Source: JACVRW01 sp963751835 (lineage in GTDB: Bacteria > Actinomycetota > Thermoleophilia > Solirubrobacterales > Thermoleophilaceae). From it: 64,000 bases of DNA. The stretch lies in NCBI GenBank assembly GCA_963751835.1, contig CAVVWD010000032.1, positions 1 to 64,000 on the forward strand, given 5' to 3'. Positions 23,092 through 31,364 of this stretch are shown in pieces (position 1 is the first letter of the stretch; each line of letters opens with the position of its first letter). The notes beneath the pieces were generated by a model. The model saw only the letters and a list, made by a program, of their open reading frames with translations. It had not been told where the DNA came from and ran no database searches. A program made the translations under genes and the position numbers.

Positions 23092-23964
23092 GTGCCGGCG
23101 CGACTGAAGAAAGCGGGACTGCCCTATCTGCTGTTGCTGCCGGGCCTCGGCTGGCTGGCGATCTTCTTCCTGGTCCCGCTCTTCATCATGGTGCTGGAGT
23201 CGCTCAAGAGCGGCACGATCGACACCGGCTTCACGCTCACCTGGGAGTTCTCCAACTACACGGAGGCGCTCTCCGACTACAACGAGCAGTTCCTGCGCTC
23301 GTTCGAATACGCGGGGCTCGCCACGCTCTTCGCCCTGCTGATCGGCTACCCGCTCGCGTACGTGATCGCGTTCCGGGGCGGCAAGTACCGCAATGCGCTG
23401 CTGCTGGCGGTGATCGTGCCGTTCTTCATCACCTATCTGATCCGCACGCTGTCGTGGGAGACGATCCTGTCCGACTCGGGGATCGTGGTGGAGACGCTCA
23501 GGACGCTCGGAATCGTGTCCGAGAACGGGCGCCTGCTCGACACCACGGTGTCGGTGGTGGCCGGCATCACCTACAACTACCTGCCCTTCATGATCCTGCC
23601 GCTGTACGCCTCGCTGGAGCGGATCGATCCCCGCATGCTGGAGGCTGGCTACGACCTCTACGGACGCCGCCGTGACGTCTTCCTGCGGGTGACGCTGCCG
23701 CTCTCGATGCCCGGAGTGGTGGCGGGGACCCTGCTCACGTTCATCCCGGCTGCGGGCGACTTCATCAACGCCGAGCTGCTCGGCACCCCACGCCAATTCA
23801 TGATCGGGAACGTGATCCAGTCGCGCTACCTCGAGGTGGCCGACTACCCGACCGCCGCCGCGCTGTCGTTCCTGCTGATGGCCTTCATGCTCATCATCGT
23901 GGTGATCTGGGCGCGGATCGCGGGCACCGAGGCGCTGCTTGGCACCGAGGGGGAGGCGCGCTGA
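23092..23964 (+). CDS. potB: Polyamine ABC transporter permease
   Basis: A 290-residue membrane permease with about six helices and the cytoplasmic EAA loop (EAGYDLYGRRRDVFLRVTLP) that contacts PotA. It opens LPYLLLLPGLGWLAIFFLVP, typical for PotB. The GTG start at 23092 lies 21 nt after potD; its TGA shares one base with the potC start (TGATG), so the two permeases are translationally coupled. Confidence 0.92.
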   Translation: MPARLKKAGLPYLLLLPGLGWLAIFFLVPLFIMVLESLKSGTIDTGFTLTWEFSNYTEALSDYNEQFLRSFEYAGLATLFALLIGYPLAYVIAFRGGKYRNALLLAVIVPFFITYLIRTLSWETILSDSGIVVETLRTLGIVSENGRLLDTTVSVVAGITYNYLPFMILPLYASLERIDPRMLEAGYDLYGRRRDVFLRVTLPLSMPGVVAGTLLTFIPAAGDFINAELLGTPRQFMIGNVIQSRYLEVADYPTAAALSFLLMAFMLIIVVIWARIAGTEALLGTEGEAR

Positions 23965-24848
23965 TGGAGGCCGCCACCGCTACGCAGGAAAGGGTCGCCC
24001 GCGACCGCGGAGGCGGCGGGCCGCTCCGCCTCGGCCGCCGTGCGATCGACTGGTTGCTCAACGCGTATGCCGGGCTGGCGCTCATCTACATGCTGGTGCC
24101 GATCTTCATCATCATCGTCTTCTCGTTCAACAACCCGCGCGGGCGCTTCAACTTCGTCTGGCAGGAGTTCTCTTTCGAGGCCTGGACCGACCCGTTCGCC
24201 GTGCCGGGCATCGGCGACGCGCTGGTCAACTCCATCGAGATCGCGATCCTCTCCACGCTCGCGGCCACGATCCTCGGCACGATCACCGCGCTGGCCCTTG
24301 TCCGCTACGAGTTCCGTGGCCGCGGGCCGACCAACTTCCTCATCTTCATCCCGCTCGCGACGCCCGAGGTCGTGCTGGGCGCAGCGCTGTTGTCGTTGTT
24401 CCTGAACGGCGGCTTCGCCACGGGCTTCGGAACGATCCTGATCGCGCACATCATGTTCAACCTGTCGTTCGTGGTGGTCACCGTGCGCTCGCGGCTGATC
24501 GGCTTCGACCGCGCGCTCGAGGAGGCTGCGCAGGACCTGGGCGCCACTCCCTGGGAGACCTTCCGGCTCGTGACGCTGCCGCTGATCATGCCGGGCGTGA
24601 TCTCGGCGGCGCTGCTCGCCTTCGCCCTCTCGATCGACGACTTCGTGATCACCTACTTCAACGCCGGCTCGACGATCACGTTCCCGCTGTTCATCTGGGG
24701 CGCCGCCAGGGTGGCCATCCCGCCCCAGATCTACGTGATCGCGTCGATGATCTTCCTCTTCACATTGGCGATGATGCTGCTCACGGTCTGGCAGCAACGC
24801 CGGGCAGAGAGGATGGCCGCGGTCCGGCCAGAGCCCGAGGAGGTCTAG
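23964..24848 (+). CDS. potC: Polyamine ABC transporter permease
   Basis: A 294-residue partner permease. After a basic N-terminal tail of about 35 residues there are about six membrane helices, with the EAA loop EAAQDLGATPWETFRLVTLP. The segment SIDDFVITYFNAG is characteristic of PotC/YdcV proteins. It overlaps potB by one base and is followed directly by the APC permease gene. Confidence 0.92.
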   Translation: MEAATATQERVARDRGGGGPLRLGRRAIDWLLNAYAGLALIYMLVPIFIIIVFSFNNPRGRFNFVWQEFSFEAWTDPFAVPGIGDALVNSIEIAILSTLAATILGTITALALVRYEFRGRGPTNFLIFIPLATPEVVLGAALLSLFLNGGFATGFGTILIAHIMFNLSFVVVTVRSRLIGFDRALEEAAQDLGATPWETFRLVTLPLIMPGVISAALLAFALSIDDFVITYFNAGSTITFPLFIWGAARVAIPPQIYVIASMIFLFTLAMMLLTVWQQRRAERMAAVRPEPEEV

Positions 24849-26381
24849 ATGGAGGCATCCGTGCAGGCTCCCGAGCGCAGTGAGCACGGACTGAAAAAGG
24901 ACGCGATCGGCTTCGTCGACGGGCTGATCATCGGTATCGCCTCGACGGCCCCCGCCTACTCGCTCGCGGCGGTGCTCGCGATCGTGGTCGTGACGGTCGG
25001 TGTCCAGGCGCCGGCGGTGCTGCTCGCGTCCTTCGTCCCGATGTTCCTGATCGCCGCCGCCTTCTACTACATGAACCGCGCCGACCCGGACTGCGGAACC
25101 ACCTTCTCGTGGGTCACGCGCGCGATGGGACCCGCGCTCGGATGGATCGCGGGCTGGGCGGTCTGCACCACGGGCATCATCGTGATCGGCTCGCTCGCGG
25201 ACGTCGGCGCCTTCTACATCTTCGACATCCTCGGCCTCGACGGGCTGCGCGACTCGAAGGCGGCGGTCACGATCTTCGCGATCGTGATCATCGGCCTGAT
25301 GACGTGGATCTGCGTGCTCGGCACCGAGCTGTCCGCGCACGTGCAGCGCTTCATGATCGGAGCCCAGGTCGTCGCGCTGCTGATCTTCGCCGGCGTCGCG
25401 CTCGTCAAGGTGGCTGCGGGCGACGCACCGGAGGGCTCGACGGACCCGGCGCTGTCCTGGTTCTCGCCATTCGCGGTCGACAGCGTCAGCCTGCTCGTGC
25501 TCGGGCTGCTGACCGGCGTGTTCATCTACTGGGGCTGGGAGTCGGCCGTCAACCTGAACGAGGAGACGGAGAACTCGGACAGCTCACCGGGCCTGGCCGC
25601 TGTCGCCTCGACGGTGATCCTGCTCGTGACCTACGTCTCCGTGACCGTCGCGATCGTCTCGTTCTTCGGCGTCGAGGCGGTCGCCCAGTACGAGGACGAC
25701 ACCGCGCTGTTCGGCGCGGTCGCCGATCAGGTGCTCGGCACCGAGCTCTCCTGGATCGTGGTGCTGGCGATCATCACGTCCGCGATCGCGTCGACGCAGA
25801 CGACGATCCTACCCGCGTCGAGGACCTCGCTGTCGATGTCACGCCAGGGCGCGTTCCCGGAGCCGCTCGGGCGCGTCCACCCGCGCTACCTCACGCCGCA
25901 CGTCTCGACGATCACGATCGGCGTGATCGCGGCGGTCTGGTACGGGGTGCTCAACAGCACCTCGCAGAACTTCCTGTTCGACTCGCTGACCTCGCTGTCG
26001 CTGATGATCGCCTTCTACTACGCGCTCACAGGGCTGGCATGCGCGATCTACTACCGGCACGAGCTGACCAAGTCGGTCAAGAACTTCTTCTTCATCGGGG
26101 TGGGCCCTGTGATCGGCTCGCTCATCCTCGGCTATCTCTTCTACAAGGCGATCGTCGAGTACGCGAAGGTCGACGACTCCTACAGCGGCAGCCAGGCGTT
26201 CGGGGTGGCGATCCCGGTCGTGCTGGGCCTCGGCCTGCTGCTGCTCGGCGTGGTGCTGATGCTCGCCTGGCGCGTTTTCGGGCACGATCGCTTCTTCCGG
26301 CGGCACACGGAGACCGTCGATCCCGACGTGGCGGCCGGCCGTAAGGCGGGCGTGGCGGCGGTGCCCGAGGAGGCCGTCTGA
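24849..26381 (+). CDS. APC-family amino acid/polyamine permease
   Basis: A 510-residue polytopic secondary transporter with about 12-13 helices. The first unwound helix carries GIASTAPAYSL and the APC-type motif around DCGTTFSWVTRAMGP follows. Its ATG comes immediately after the potC stop, and its own end contains GAGGAGG and overlaps the next aminotransferase by 4 nt. In this operon it may import amino acids or amines, or export a product; the substrate is not determined. Confidence 0.88.
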   Translation: MEASVQAPERSEHGLKKDAIGFVDGLIIGIASTAPAYSLAAVLAIVVVTVGVQAPAVLLASFVPMFLIAAAFYYMNRADPDCGTTFSWVTRAMGPALGWIAGWAVCTTGIIVIGSLADVGAFYIFDILGLDGLRDSKAAVTIFAIVIIGLMTWICVLGTELSAHVQRFMIGAQVVALLIFAGVALVKVAAGDAPEGSTDPALSWFSPFAVDSVSLLVLGLLTGVFIYWGWESAVNLNEETENSDSSPGLAAVASTVILLVTYVSVTVAIVSFFGVEAVAQYEDDTALFGAVADQVLGTELSWIVVLAIITSAIASTQTTILPASRTSLSMSRQGAFPEPLGRVHPRYLTPHVSTITIGVIAAVWYGVLNSTSQNFLFDSLTSLSLMIAFYYALTGLACAIYYRHELTKSVKNFFFIGVGPVIGSLILGYLFYKAIVEYAKVDDSYSGSQAFGVAIPVVLGLGLLLLGVVLMLAWRVFGHDRFFRRHTETVDPDVAAGRKAGVAAVPEEAV

Positions 26382-27745
26382 GCGTCTCCGCCCGGGGTGA
26401 GGTCGACCGCGAGCGCCTCGACGCGCTGACGGCTCGCGAGCGCGAGCGCTTTGAGCGTGAGCACCCGCGCTCGCGCGAGCTGCACGAGCACGCCCGCGGG
26501 AGCCTGATGGCCGGCGTCCCGATGCCCTGGATGGCCATGTGGCGGGGAGGGTTCCCCGTCTACCTCGCCGAGGCGCGGGACGCGCGCGTGATCGACGTGG
26601 ACGGCAACGAGTACGCCGACTTCTGCCTCGGCGACACCGGGGCGATGGCGGGCCACTCACCCGAGCCGACGATGGCGGCGATCTCCGGCCGCGCCGGGCT
26701 AACGGTGATGCTCCCGACCGAGGACGCAGCCTGGGTCGGGGCCGAGCTCGCGCGCCGCTTCGGCGTCCCCTACTGGCAGTTCTCGCTGACAGCCACGGAC
26801 GCCAACCGCTGGGTGCTGCGGATGCTGCGCCACGTGACCCGCAGGCCGAAGGTGCTCGTGTTCAACTGGTGCTACCACGGCAGCGTCGACGAGGCCTTCG
26901 TGACGCTCGACGCGGCGGGGCACGAGCGCTCGCGCGAGGGCAACGTCGGGCCGATGGTCGACCCGGCCGAGACCACGCGGGTCGCCGAGTTCAACGATCT
27001 CGGCTCGGTCGAGGCGGCGCTCTCGCACGGCGATGTCGCCTGCGTGCTGATGGAGCCCGCGCTCACGAACATCGGCATCGTGCTGCCCGAGCCCGGCTTC
27101 CTCGAGGGAGTGCGCGCGGCGTGCAGCAGGGCCGGCGCGCTGCTCGTGATCGACGAGACCCACACGCTGAGCGCCGGACCGGGCGGCTGCACCGCCGCCT
27201 GGGGGCTCGAGCCCGACGCGGTCACGCTCGGCAAGTCGATCGCCGGCGGCGTCCCGATCGGCGCCTACGGGGTGAGCGACGCGCTCGCCGAGCTGATCGC
27301 CGCGCAGGAGGACGCCGACTACGAGGACACGGGCGGCGTGGGCGGCACGCTCGCCGGCAACGCGCTCTCGCTCGCGGCCGCGCGCGCGACGCTCGGCGAG
27401 GTCCTCACCGAGGATGCCTTCGCCGGGATGAGCGCGCTGCGCGAGCGCTTCGTCGCCGGCGTCGAGGAGACGCTCGCTCGCCACGGCGCCCCCTGGTCGA
27501 TCGTCAGCCTGGGCGCGCGTGCGGAGTACCGCTTCACCTCGCCGCCCCCGCGCACCGGCGCCGAGTCGGCCGCCGCCGCCGACCCGGCGCTCGACGAGTA
27601 CCTCCACCTGCGGCTGCTGAACCGCGGGGTGATGATCACGCCCTTCCACAACATGGCGCTGATGTGCCCGGCGACCACCGCGGCCGACGTCGATCGGCAC
27701 TCGGAGGCCTTCGAGGAGGCCGTGGCTGCGCTCTTCGCTGGATAG
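26378..27745 (+). CDS. Class III aminotransferase, GSA-aminomutase-like (probable CTG start)
   Basis: A PLP enzyme of 455 residues if started at CTG 26378. The catalytic Lys286 is in LGKSIAGGVPIGAYG, and VIDETHTLSAGPGG holds the Asp under PLP. The N-terminal helix ERFEREHPRSRELHEHARGS belongs to the fold but lies before the first canonical start (ATG 26507). The frame opens with CTG AGC, which overlaps the permease TGA by 4 nt (CTGA) and has GAGGAGG 4 nt upstream, so CTG initiation is proposed. It pairs with the enolase-like gene 12 nt downstream. It may act on a further amine or beta-amino acid; the substrate is unknown. Confidence 0.85.
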   Translation: MSVSARGEVDRERLDALTARERERFEREHPRSRELHEHARGSLMAGVPMPWMAMWRGGFPVYLAEARDARVIDVDGNEYADFCLGDTGAMAGHSPEPTMAAISGRAGLTVMLPTEDAAWVGAELARRFGVPYWQFSLTATDANRWVLRMLRHVTRRPKVLVFNWCYHGSVDEAFVTLDAAGHERSREGNVGPMVDPAETTRVAEFNDLGSVEAALSHGDVACVLMEPALTNIGIVLPEPGFLEGVRAACSRAGALLVIDETHTLSAGPGGCTAAWGLEPDAVTLGKSIAGGVPIGAYGVSDALAELIAAQEDADYEDTGGVGGTLAGNALSLAAARATLGEVLTEDAFAGMSALRERFVAGVEETLARHGAPWSIVSLGARAEYRFTSPPPRTGAESAAAADPALDEYLHLRLLNRGVMITPFHNMALMCPATTAADVDRHSEAFEEAVAALFAG

Positions 27746-27757
27746 TCTCGGCCACCC

Positions 27758-28822
27758 ATGGCGACCTATGACCTGATCGCAGACCTCCCGCTAAGGATCG
27801 ACTCGCTCGCGCTCGAGGGACGCGAGCTCGAGCTGGGTGAGTTCACTCGCAAGACGACCCTGATCCACCTCGACGGCGCCGGCGAGCGCGGCACCGGCGA
27901 GGACGTCGTCTACGACCCCGACGACCACGACATCCTTCAGGCCGCCGGCGGCGATTCGATCGACCTCGCCGGCGACTGGACGATCGACTCCTTCTCGAAG
28001 CGCCTCGACGAGGTGTCCCTCTGGCCGCAGGAGCCGGAGCGCGGCGACGTCTCGCGCGACTACCGGCGCTGGGCCTTCGAGTCGTCGGCGCTCGACCTCG
28101 CGCTGCGCCAGGCGGGCCGCTCACTCGCCGACGTTGTGGAGCGCGAGCCGCGCCCGCTCCACTACGTGGTGTCGATGCGCCTCACCAGGCCCGACGACGG
28201 GGTGGAGACGGCCCAGCGCGCCATCGACCTGCTCGCGAAGTACCCCGGCACCGGCCTGAAGCTCGACCCCACCAACACGTGGACAGAGGAGCTCGTCGAC
28301 GAGCTCGCAACGCTCGGCGCGGTCGACTCACTCGACTTCAAGAGCTTCTACAAGGGCACGCCCGTCGACCTCGTGACCGACATCGACCTCTACCGGATGT
28401 GCATCGAGGCGTTCCCGGACGCCTGGTACGAGGATCCGGACGTGAGCGACGAGACGCGTCCGCTGCTCGAGCCGGTGGCGGGCCAGATCACCTGGGACGC
28501 GCCGATCCACTCGGTCGCGGACGTGCTCGAGCGTCCCTGGAAGCCACGCATGGTGAACATCAAGCCGTCGCGCTTCGGGCCACTCTCGCGGCTGTTCGAG
28601 ATGTACGACTGGTGCGAGGGCGAGGGCGTCGGCGCCTACGGCGGCGGGCAGACGGAGCTCGGCGTGGGACGTGGCCACATCCAGTACCTGGCCTCGTTGT
28701 TTCACCCGGACACGCCGAACGACACGGCGCCGGGCGGCTTCAACCACCCGGTCCTGCCGGACGGCCTGCCGGCGAGTCCGCTCGAGCCGCACGTCGACGC
28801 TACGGGCTTTCGCTGGCTCTGA
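27758..28822 (+). CDS. Enolase-superfamily-like protein
   Basis: A 354-residue soluble protein. The C-terminal two-thirds reads like a modified enolase-type barrel: TGLKLDPTNTW, VDSLDFKSFYKGT, AWYEDPDV, MVNIKPSRFG and GAYGGGQTELGVGRG are spaced as barrel-strand ends with acidic metal-ligand candidates. I do not find a perfect catalytic set, so this is a distant assignment. It follows the second aminotransferase by 12 nt, which suggests a shared pathway. Its last 23 bp overlap the end of the convergent acetyltransferase gene. Confidence 0.6.
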   Translation: MATYDLIADLPLRIDSLALEGRELELGEFTRKTTLIHLDGAGERGTGEDVVYDPDDHDILQAAGGDSIDLAGDWTIDSFSKRLDEVSLWPQEPERGDVSRDYRRWAFESSALDLALRQAGRSLADVVEREPRPLHYVVSMRLTRPDDGVETAQRAIDLLAKYPGTGLKLDPTNTWTEELVDELATLGAVDSLDFKSFYKGTPVDLVTDIDLYRMCIEAFPDAWYEDPDVSDETRPLLEPVAGQITWDAPIHSVADVLERPWKPRMVNIKPSRFGPLSRLFEMYDWCEGEGVGAYGGGQTELGVGRGHIQYLASLFHPDTPNDTAPGGFNHPVLPDGLPASPLEPHVDATGFRWL

Positions 28823-29294
28823 GCGGCAGCTCGAGCTCGAGCTCGTCTCGGATTGGGATGCCGTCGAGCCCGGTCTCCGGGATCTCGGGCTTGAGCGCGC
28901 GTGACTGCTCGAGTGCGTCTCGGTGCAGTGCGGCGAGCCGCATGCCGCAACGCTGGTAGAAGCGCAGCGCGGGAGTGTTGTCGTTGGTCGTGATCAGCCA
29001 TAGGCGGCGGCAGCCAAGGCGCCGCGCCTCGGCCGCGGCGGCCTCGATGAGGGCGCGGCCCGCGCCGGCGCCCTGGATGAAGGCGTCGACGGTCACCGCC
29101 TCCATCGCGCCGTCGCGCACGTCGTAGGTGAGCGCGCCGGCGATCCGGTTCTCCGGATCGAGCGCTACGAGCATCGGGTAGCCCACCGGCTCATGCACCC
29201 GCCCGCGGGAGACCATCCGCGGGCTGCCCCAGCGCTTGGCGCAAAGTGCGGCGACCTCGCGCCGCTCGTCGTCGCCCGCCGGTCGCACCTGCAT
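28800..29294 (-). CDS. GNAT-family N-acetyltransferase
   Basis: A 164-residue single-domain acetyltransferase. The acetyl-CoA loop is seen in VDAFIQGAGAGRALIEAAAAEA (Q/R-x-x-G-x-G/A type), followed by LWLITTNDNTPALRFYQRCGM, the usual N-[T/A]-x-A-x-x-F-Y element. ATG 29294 is preferred over GTG 29300 because a CAGAAT -10-like hexamer lies 8 nt before it, again a leaderless arrangement. The acceptor substrate is unknown. Confidence 0.88.
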   Translation of the reverse strand: MQVRPAGDDERREVAALCAKRWGSPRMVSRGRVHEPVGYPMLVALDPENRIAGALTYDVRDGAMEAVTVDAFIQGAGAGRALIEAAAAEARRLGCRRLWLITTNDNTPALRFYQRCGMRLAALHRDALEQSRALKPEIPETGLDGIPIRDELELELPLRASESP

Positions 29295-29302
29295 GGTCAC
29301 TG

Positions 29303-29327
29303 ATTCTGCACGGCGGTCCGGTAGGTT
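29303..29327. promoter_or_regulatory. Two divergent -10 boxes (acetyltransferase / PLD protein)
   Basis: Minus-strand CAGAAT at 29308-29303 is 8 nt from ATG 29294. Plus-strand TAGGTT at 29322-29327 is 8 nt from GTG 29336. The only 41 bp between the starts hold both promoters. Confidence 0.45.
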
Positions 29328-29335
29328 CGCGCCGC

Positions 29336-30391
29336 GTGATCGACGTCCAGACCCTCAACCCGGAGCGGCAGACCGCCGTGGAGATGGCGGACCGGGTGGC
29401 GGCTTTCCTGGGCGAGGCGCAGCGCTCGCTCGACCTCGCCCTCTACGACGTGCGCCTTCCGGGGGAGCCGGGGGACATCGTGGCGGGTGCCCTGCGCGCC
29501 GCCGCCGACCGCGGCGTGCGCGTGCGTGTCGCCTACAACGCCGACCACGACGAGCGCCTGCTCCCGCCTCCGCCGAGCACCGAGCCCGAGCTGATCGAGG
29601 CGCTCCCGTTCGACACACGTGGCGTGCCCGGCATCCCCGACCTGATGCACCACAAGTACGTGGTGCGCGACGGCAACAGCGTCTGGACGGGCTCGACGAA
29701 CTGGACGACCGACTCGTGGACGATCCAGGAGAACCTGGTGCTCGTGGCGCACGCGGCGGAGCTGGCGGCCGAGTTCGCGCAGAACTTCGAGGAGCTCTGG
29801 CGGTCGGGCGACGTCTCGGACTCGGGCCACCGCGAGCCACGCCGGCTCGAGGTCGACGGTCACGAGCTGCGCGCCTGGTTCACGCCCGGCCATGGCGAGG
29901 AGCTCTCGCACCGGATCGCGAGCGCGATCGGGGCGGCGCGCCGCCGCGTCCGGATCGCCTCGCCGGTGATCACGGCGGGCCCGGTGCTCGGGACCCTCGC
30001 CGAGGTCGCCGCAGAGGCACGTGTCGACATCCGCGGGGTCGTCGACCGCACCCAGATGGACGGCGTCGTCTACCAGTGGCGGACGAACGGGCGCTCCGCC
30101 TGGAAGATCCCCATTCTGGCGTCCGTACTGAGCCACGCCGACTTCAAGGGCAAGGTCTCCGTGCCCTGGACGCCCGAGTCAGTCCACGACTTCATGCACG
30201 CGAAGGTCACCGTCTGCGACGACACGCTCTTCGCCGGCTCCTTCAACCTCTCGCGCTCGGGCGAGCAGAACGCGGAGAACGTGGTCGAGCTGCACGATCC
30301 CGCGCTGGCCGAGCTCGTCGCCGGGTTCGTCGACGAGGTGCGCGGGCGCTACGACGCTATGCCCGCGCCTGACGGTGCGAGGCCGCGCTGA
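29336..30391 (+). CDS. Phospholipase D-like protein with two HKD motifs
   Basis: A 351-residue protein of the PLD superfamily. Two catalytic half-sites are present: HHKYVVRDGNSVWTGSTNW in the first half and HAKVTVCDDTLFAGSFNLS in the second, each with the H-x-K-(x)4-D pattern. No signal peptide is seen, so it is probably cytosolic. Members include phospholipases, cardiolipin synthases and nucleases, and sequence alone does not choose between them. GTG 29336 follows TAGGTT by 8 nt. The 3' end overlaps the convergent LOG gene by 35 bp. Confidence 0.85.
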   Translation: MIDVQTLNPERQTAVEMADRVAAFLGEAQRSLDLALYDVRLPGEPGDIVAGALRAAADRGVRVRVAYNADHDERLLPPPPSTEPELIEALPFDTRGVPGIPDLMHHKYVVRDGNSVWTGSTNWTTDSWTIQENLVLVAHAAELAAEFAQNFEELWRSGDVSDSGHREPRRLEVDGHELRAWFTPGHGEELSHRIASAIGAARRRVRIASPVITAGPVLGTLAEVAAEARVDIRGVVDRTQMDGVVYQWRTNGRSAWKIPILASVLSHADFKGKVSVPWTPESVHDFMHAKVTVCDDTLFAGSFNLSRSGEQNAENVVELHDPALAELVAGFVDEVRGRYDAMPAPDGARPR

Positions 30392-31076
30392 GAAGCTCAC
30401 GCACCTCGTACGGATCGTCGGTGAGCGTGAACAGCTGCTCGTCGCCCGCCGAGATCTTCCCCTCGCCGAGCGGCATCGCGCACAGCCAGTCGACGAGGCC
30501 GCTCCAGTATTCGGTGCCCATGAGGATGACCGGGAACTCGTGGATCTTGTCGGTCTGGATCAAGGTGAGCGACTCGAACAGCTCATCGAGCGTGCCGTAG
30601 CCGCCCGGGAATACGACGAACCCGCTCGCGTAGCGCACGAACATGATCTTGCGCGCGAAGAAGTAGTGGAACTCGAGCCCGATGTCGCAATACGGGTTGA
30701 GCCCCTGCTCGAAGGGCAACTCGATGTTGAGCCCGATCGAGAGGGCTCCGGCGTCGCGCGCCCCTCGGTTGGCGGCCTGCATGACGCCCGGGCCGCCGCC
30801 CGTGAGGATGGCCATGCCGGTCTCGCCGACGATCCGCGCGGTCTCACGCGCGAGCGTGTACTCGGGGTGGTCCTCGGGCGTGCGCGCCGAGCCGAAGAAC
30901 GACGCTGCCGCGCCCACCGGTGCGAGCGTTTCGAAGCCCGTCCTGAGCTCCTCGGTGATGCGCTCGATCCGGTCGGTGTCGGTGAGGGTGGAGACCACCG
31001 CCTCTTCCTGGGCGGCGAAGATCTCCTCATCGGCCGTCTGAGGCATGCGAGGCTCGGGGCCATGGATCTCGTCCAT
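30357..31076 (-). CDS. LOG-family protein (TIGR00730 Rossmann fold)
   Basis: A 239-residue protein with a Rossmann-like fold. Nucleotide motifs are ILTGGGPGVMQAANRGA and PGGYGTLDELFE, the latter being the PGGxGTxxE signature of cytokinin riboside 5'-monophosphate phosphoribohydrolases. In bacteria outside plant associates, such enzymes hydrolyse nucleoside monophosphates or similar. An N-terminal extension of about 45 residues precedes the core. ATG 31076 lies 7 nt after TAGGCT on the minus strand, so the transcript is probably leaderless. Confidence 0.88.
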   Translation of the reverse strand: MDEIHGPEPRMPQTADEEIFAAQEEAVVSTLTDTDRIERITEELRTGFETLAPVGAAASFFGSARTPEDHPEYTLARETARIVGETGMAILTGGGPGVMQAANRGARDAGALSIGLNIELPFEQGLNPYCDIGLEFHYFFARKIMFVRYASGFVVFPGGYGTLDELFESLTLIQTDKIHEFPVILMGTEYWSGLVDWLCAMPLGEGKISAGDEQLFTLTDDPYEVRELLSAASHRQARA

Positions 31077-31083
31077 GGCCCCG

Positions 31084-31089
31084 AGCCTA
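31084..31089 (-). promoter_or_regulatory. -10 box of the LOG-family gene
   Basis: TAGGCT on the minus strand, 7 nt before ATG 31076, with no Shine-Dalgarno sequence between. Confidence 0.5.
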
Positions 31090-31336
31090 GTCCCCTCCCC
31101 CAGAGGACTACTTACGGCGCGCGGTAGGCGGTCATCCTCACGCCTGGGCAGCTATGCCGCGCGCGTAGTGGGCGAGTCGCCGCCGAGGTACTGACACGGA
31201 GAATGATTCGGCGGCTGGCGGCGGATGCGCGCATCGGGCGGGTGGGTTCCTCTTTTCCTCAGAGGAACTATTCCGCCTGTTTACCCAGCCCCGGTGTACA
31301 TGACGCCAGCCGCTTTGGAGCAGATTCCCCCGTGTG

Positions 31337-31354
31337 TTAGGCCGAGACGGCTAA
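31337..31354 (-). terminator. Hairpin after the pyruvate dehydrogenase E2 stop
   Basis: TTAG-g-CCG pairs with CGG-CTAA around AGA, 10 nt past the E2 stop codon. No U tract follows. A second hairpin (31247-31267) lies further on. Confidence 0.4.
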
Positions 31355-31364
31355 ACGCCGCCGG

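Larger units (their letters stand above)
31077..31364. other. Intergenic region between LOG and E2 genes
   Basis: A 288-bp spacer between two minus-strand genes. It contains the LOG -10 box (TAGGCT, 31089-31084), a hairpin TTCCTCT/AGAGGAA at 31247-31267 with a 7-nt loop, and a hairpin just after the E2 stop (31337-31354). I see no gene in it. Confidence 0.5.
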
